DNA from: Candidatus Parabacteroides intestinavium
GTDB lineage: Bacteria; Bacteroidota; Bacteroidia; Bacteroidales; Tannerellaceae
Assembly (NCBI GenBank): GCA_019118725.1
Contig: DWYO01000302.1
Coordinates: 1 to 10,285 of the forward strand
DNA length: 10,285 bases
Direction of reading: 5' to 3'
The first letter of the stretch is position 1, and each line of letters starts with the position of its first letter. A program made the translations under genes and the position numbers. Below the pieces are notes generated by a model that had not been told where the DNA came from, searched no databases, and saw only the letters and a list, made by a program, of their open reading frames with translations. Positions 8,570 through 10,285 of the stretch are shown here, one piece after another.

Positions 8570-9799
8570 ATGGCATTAGTAAACGAACATTTTCTGAAAT
8601 TACAAGGCAATTATCTGTTTGCCGACATAGCGAAACGAATTAACGCATTCAAAGTCACTCATCCGGGGGCAAACCTTATCCGATTAGGCATTGGCGATGT
8701 AACCCGACCGCTTCCTCCGGCCTGCATAGAAGCGATGCATCGTGCCGTAGATGAAATGGCTGATGCCCGCACCTTTCATGGTTATGGTCCCGAACAAGGA
8801 TATGACTTCCTGATAGAAGCTATCATCAAGCACGATTTCGCCCCAAGAGGCATAAATCTCAGCCCCTCGGAAATATTTATCAGCGACGGGGCGAAAAGCG
8901 ATACGGGCAATATCGGAGAACTGCTCCGTTGGGACAATAGCATGGCCATCACCGATCCGGTCTATCCCGTCTATGTGGATAGCAACATCATGTGCGGACG
9001 CTCCGGCACGTTGGGCAAAGATGGCAAATGGAGCAACGTAACCTACTTGCCCTGTACCATCGAGAATAATTTTGTACCGGAAATCCCTAACCATCGGGTT
9101 GATTTGATCTATCTGTGCTATCCCAATAATCCGACAGGGACGACACTCACCCACGAGCAGTTGAAGCAATGGGTAGACTATGCCATAGCGAATGATACGC
9201 TGATTATCTTCGATGCGGCCTACGAGGCATACATCCGCGAACCGAACGTTCCCCACTCTATCTATGAAATACGCGGAGCCAAAAAGGTGGCTATCGAAAT
9301 ACGGAGCTTCTCGAAAACCGCAGGATTTACCGGTGTACGTTGCGGATATACGGTCATCCCCAAGGAGGTAAGCGCCGCAGATATCGAGGGGAAACGCATC
9401 CAGCTCAATCCCTTGTGGAACCGGCGCCAATGTACGAAGTTCAACGGGACAAGCTATATCACCCAACGGGGAGCCGAAGCGATATATACACCTGAAGGAC
9501 AGAAACAGGTCAAGGAGACAATCGACTATTATATGGAAAACGCACGCATCATGCGCCAGGAACTGACTCGTGCAGGATTCAACGTTTACGGAGGTATAAA
9601 CGCTCCCTACATTTGGCTCAAAGCGCCTAAAGAGCTGACCTCATGGAAGTTCTTCGACAAATTACTCTATGAGGTCAACATCGTAGGCACACCGGGGGTA
9701 GGCTTCGGACCAAGCGGCGAAGGATTCCTGCGCCTGACGGCCTTCGGCAAACGTGAGGATTGCATCGAAGCTATGCAACGTCTCCGCAAATGGGCATGA
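8570..9799 (+). CDS. dapL: LL-diaminopimelate aminotransferase
   Basis: This PLP enzyme converts tetrahydrodipicolinate and glutamate directly to LL-diaminopimelate and 2-oxoglutarate, bypassing the acylated intermediates of the DapD/DapC/DapE route. It was described in plants, Chlamydia and some bacteria, including Bacteroidetes. The protein is 409 residues, matching DapL and longer than many class I aminotransferases. It is a fold-type I enzyme. GIGDVTRPL is at 40-48, GYGPEQGYDFL near 71, SDGAKSD at 105-111, the NPTG motif at 187-190, and the PLP Schiff-base lysine is Lys249 in SFSKTAGFTG. The C-terminal part contains GVGFGPSGEGFLRL, typical of the family. The start ATG 8570 gives MALVNEHFLKLQ, the usual N-terminus. 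It is the last gene of the run; large inverted repeats follow 16 bp after the stop. Neighbouring dapF supports this identity over a general aminotransferase. Confidence 0.96.
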   Translation: MALVNEHFLKLQGNYLFADIAKRINAFKVTHPGANLIRLGIGDVTRPLPPACIEAMHRAVDEMADARTFHGYGPEQGYDFLIEAIIKHDFAPRGINLSPSEIFISDGAKSDTGNIGELLRWDNSMAITDPVYPVYVDSNIMCGRSGTLGKDGKWSNVTYLPCTIENNFVPEIPNHRVDLIYLCYPNNPTGTTLTHEQLKQWVDYAIANDTLIIFDAAYEAYIREPNVPHSIYEIRGAKKVAIEIRSFSKTAGFTGVRCGYTVIPKEVSAADIEGKRIQLNPLWNRRQCTKFNGTSYITQRGAEAIYTPEGQKQVKETIDYYMENARIMRQELTRAGFNVYGGINAPYIWLKAPKELTSWKFFDKLLYEVNIVGTPGVGFGPSGEGFLRLTAFGKREDCIEAMQRLRKWA

Positions 9800-9815
9800 C
9801 GGATTCCTTAAAAAG

Positions 9816-9870
9816 TTGACACACCGTCCACTTTAGCTTCCTTCCGTATAAATACAAGACGGTGTGTCAA
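9816..9870. terminator. 13-bp perfect inverted repeat after dapL (hairpin 1)
   Basis: Left arm TTGACACACCGTC (9816-9828) and right arm GACGGTGTGTCAA (9858-9870) are perfectly complementary, separated by a 29-base loop. On the plus strand the stem is not followed by a T-run. On the minus strand it is followed by CTTTTTAAGG, which is how an intrinsic terminator for leftward transcripts would look. The position just past dapL suggests a 3'-end structure, terminating or protecting the mRNA, or blocking antisense transcription into the operon. The loop is long for an intrinsic terminator, so the terminator label is an inference. Confidence 0.5.
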
Positions 9871-9875
9871 AATAT

Positions 9876-9935
9876 AAAGCATACTGCCTATTCCGAAAAA
9901 GGGTGGGTATTTTTCCGGAATAGGCAGTATGCTTT
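9876..9935. terminator. 20-bp perfect inverted repeat (hairpin 2)
   Basis: Bases 9876-9895, beginning AAAGCATACTGCC, are perfectly complementary to 9916-9935, ending GGCAGTATGCTTT. Inside, A5 (9896-9900) can pair with T5 (9910-9914) if C9915 is bulged, giving about 25 pairs around a 9-base loop GGGTGGGTA. The arms begin AAA and end TTT on both strands, as in bidirectional terminators, but no longer T-tract follows. It lies five bases after hairpin 1. The likely role is termination between dapL and the next gene; a dispersed palindromic repeat is the alternative. Confidence 0.55.
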
Positions 9936-9975
9936 CATGGAACGGGCAGTCCCCCCCAATGCATCGGTGTCCTTA

Positions 9976-9993
9976 CGTTAAAAACATTAAACG
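9976..9993. promoter_or_regulatory. Imperfect dyad upstream of the regulator promoter
   Basis: CGTTAAA at 9976-9982 and TTAAACG at 9987-9993 form a dyad with six of seven positions pairing. It ends two bases before the putative -33 TTG at 9996-9998. This is a position where a regulator could bind, but the match is short and AT-rich, so chance is a real possibility. Confidence 0.2.
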
Positions 9994-9995
9994 AA

Positions 9996-10028
9996 TTGAG
10001 GCTAATCAAGAATCTTTATGTATGTTTG
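9996..10028 (+). promoter_or_regulatory. Bacteroidetes-type promoter for the AraC-like gene
   Basis: TATGTTTG at 10021-10028 matches the Bacteroidetes -7 consensus TAnnTTTG exactly. A TTG at 9996-9998 lies 22 bases upstream, slightly beyond the usual spacing for the -33 element. Transcription would start about 10035, leaving a leader of about 20 bases before the ATG at 10056. This fits independent transcription of the regulator gene. Confidence 0.5.
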
Positions 10029-10055
10029 TGCGAAATAAAAACGTATAATGTATTT

Positions 10056-10285
10056 ATGGAAGAGTTACCTGTAATAGACTTTGAGAATTTGAGAGCTAAT
10101 CTGACTTCTTACGATTGCTTTCAGAATGACATTTTGGTATCTGATCTGGATTATCATTCCGTATTTTCTACGAACTGCGTGCGGATGAATGCCCTTCAGA
10201 TAGTATTGTTGCTACAAGGCTCTTTGGAATTAAATATTGATTATACCTCTTATACGGTTACGGCCAATTCCATGACCACGATTAT
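10056..10285 (+). CDS. AraC-family-type transcriptional regulator, 5' part only
   Basis: The frame is open from ATG 10056 to the window edge, giving the first 76 residues, starting MEELPVIDFENL. The pattern resembles the N-terminal cupin-like sensory region of Bacteroidales AraC-family regulators: an acidic lead segment, a Cys/Arg-Met-Asn stretch (CVRMNALQIVLLLQGSLEL), then short beta strands as in LNIDYTSYTV and a following NSMTTI. The DNA-binding helix-turn-helix domain would be C-terminal and is outside the window, so the family assignment rests on the N-terminus alone. The start is supported by a -7 box about 28 bases upstream. The region is visibly more AT-rich than the operon. It has its own promoter and lies beyond the hairpins, so it is probably not part of the operon, and nothing here shows that it regulates it. 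Confidence 0.65.
   Translation, partial: MEELPVIDFENLRANLTSYDCFQNDILVSDLDYHSVFSTNCVRMNALQIVLLLQGSLELNIDYTSYTVTANSMTTI

Noticed and set aside
8684..9466. 260-residue open frame on the minus strand inside dapL
   Set aside because: It lies wholly opposite a well-conserved gene, shows no recognisable motif, and is explained by codon bias of dapL.
9816..9852. TTGACA ... TATAAA resembling a sigma-70 promoter
   Set aside because: The spacing is about 25 bases, far from 17, the TTGACA is part of a perfect inverted repeat, and Bacteroidetes promoters use a different consensus.
9816..9935. Small insertion element or MITE ends
   Set aside because: The two inverted repeats are each self-complementary hairpins rather than one pair of distant terminal repeats, and no flanking target duplication is evident.
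10018..10038. Six-codon frame (ATG at 10018) as a leader peptide
   Set aside because: It overlaps the -7 box and would lie largely upstream of the predicted transcription start.

Overview
This window looks like chromosomal DNA from a member of the Bacteroidales (Bacteroides/Parabacteroides/Tannerella-like). The evidence is the protein sequences, which match the Bacteroidales versions of these enzymes as I know them, together with A-rich translation initiation regions without a properly spaced Shine-Dalgarno sequence and a -7 box of the Bacteroidetes type (TAnnTTTG) in front of the last gene. I cannot name the species.

Layout: bases 1-89 are an A-rich leader. From about 90 to 9799 there are five complete, intact, same-strand genes with short gaps: gltB (glutamate synthase large subunit), gltD (small subunit), asnB (class B asparagine synthetase), dapF (diaminopimelate epimerase) and dapL (LL-diaminopimelate aminotransferase). 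The gaps are about 96, 20, 13 and 32 bp, so they are probably one operon. Bases 9800-10055 are non-coding. They carry two large consecutive inverted repeats just after dapL, then a promoter region. From 10056 to the window edge is the beginning of an AraC-family-type regulator, visibly more AT-rich than the operon.

How the genes fit together: GltB and GltD make glutamate from glutamine and 2-oxoglutarate. AsnB spends glutamine and ATP to make asparagine, releasing glutamate. DapL uses glutamate as amino donor to turn tetrahydrodipicolinate into LL-diaminopimelate in one step, and DapF epimerises that to meso-diaminopimelate for lysine and peptidoglycan. The block therefore joins ammonia-derived nitrogen to its amino-acid and cell-wall sinks.

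No mobile element, CRISPR array, tRNA, rRNA or novel defence-like system is visible. The coding content is ordinary core metabolism. The parts worth a second look are non-coding: the paired hairpins at 9816-9870 and 9876-9935, and the structured gltB-gltD spacer.
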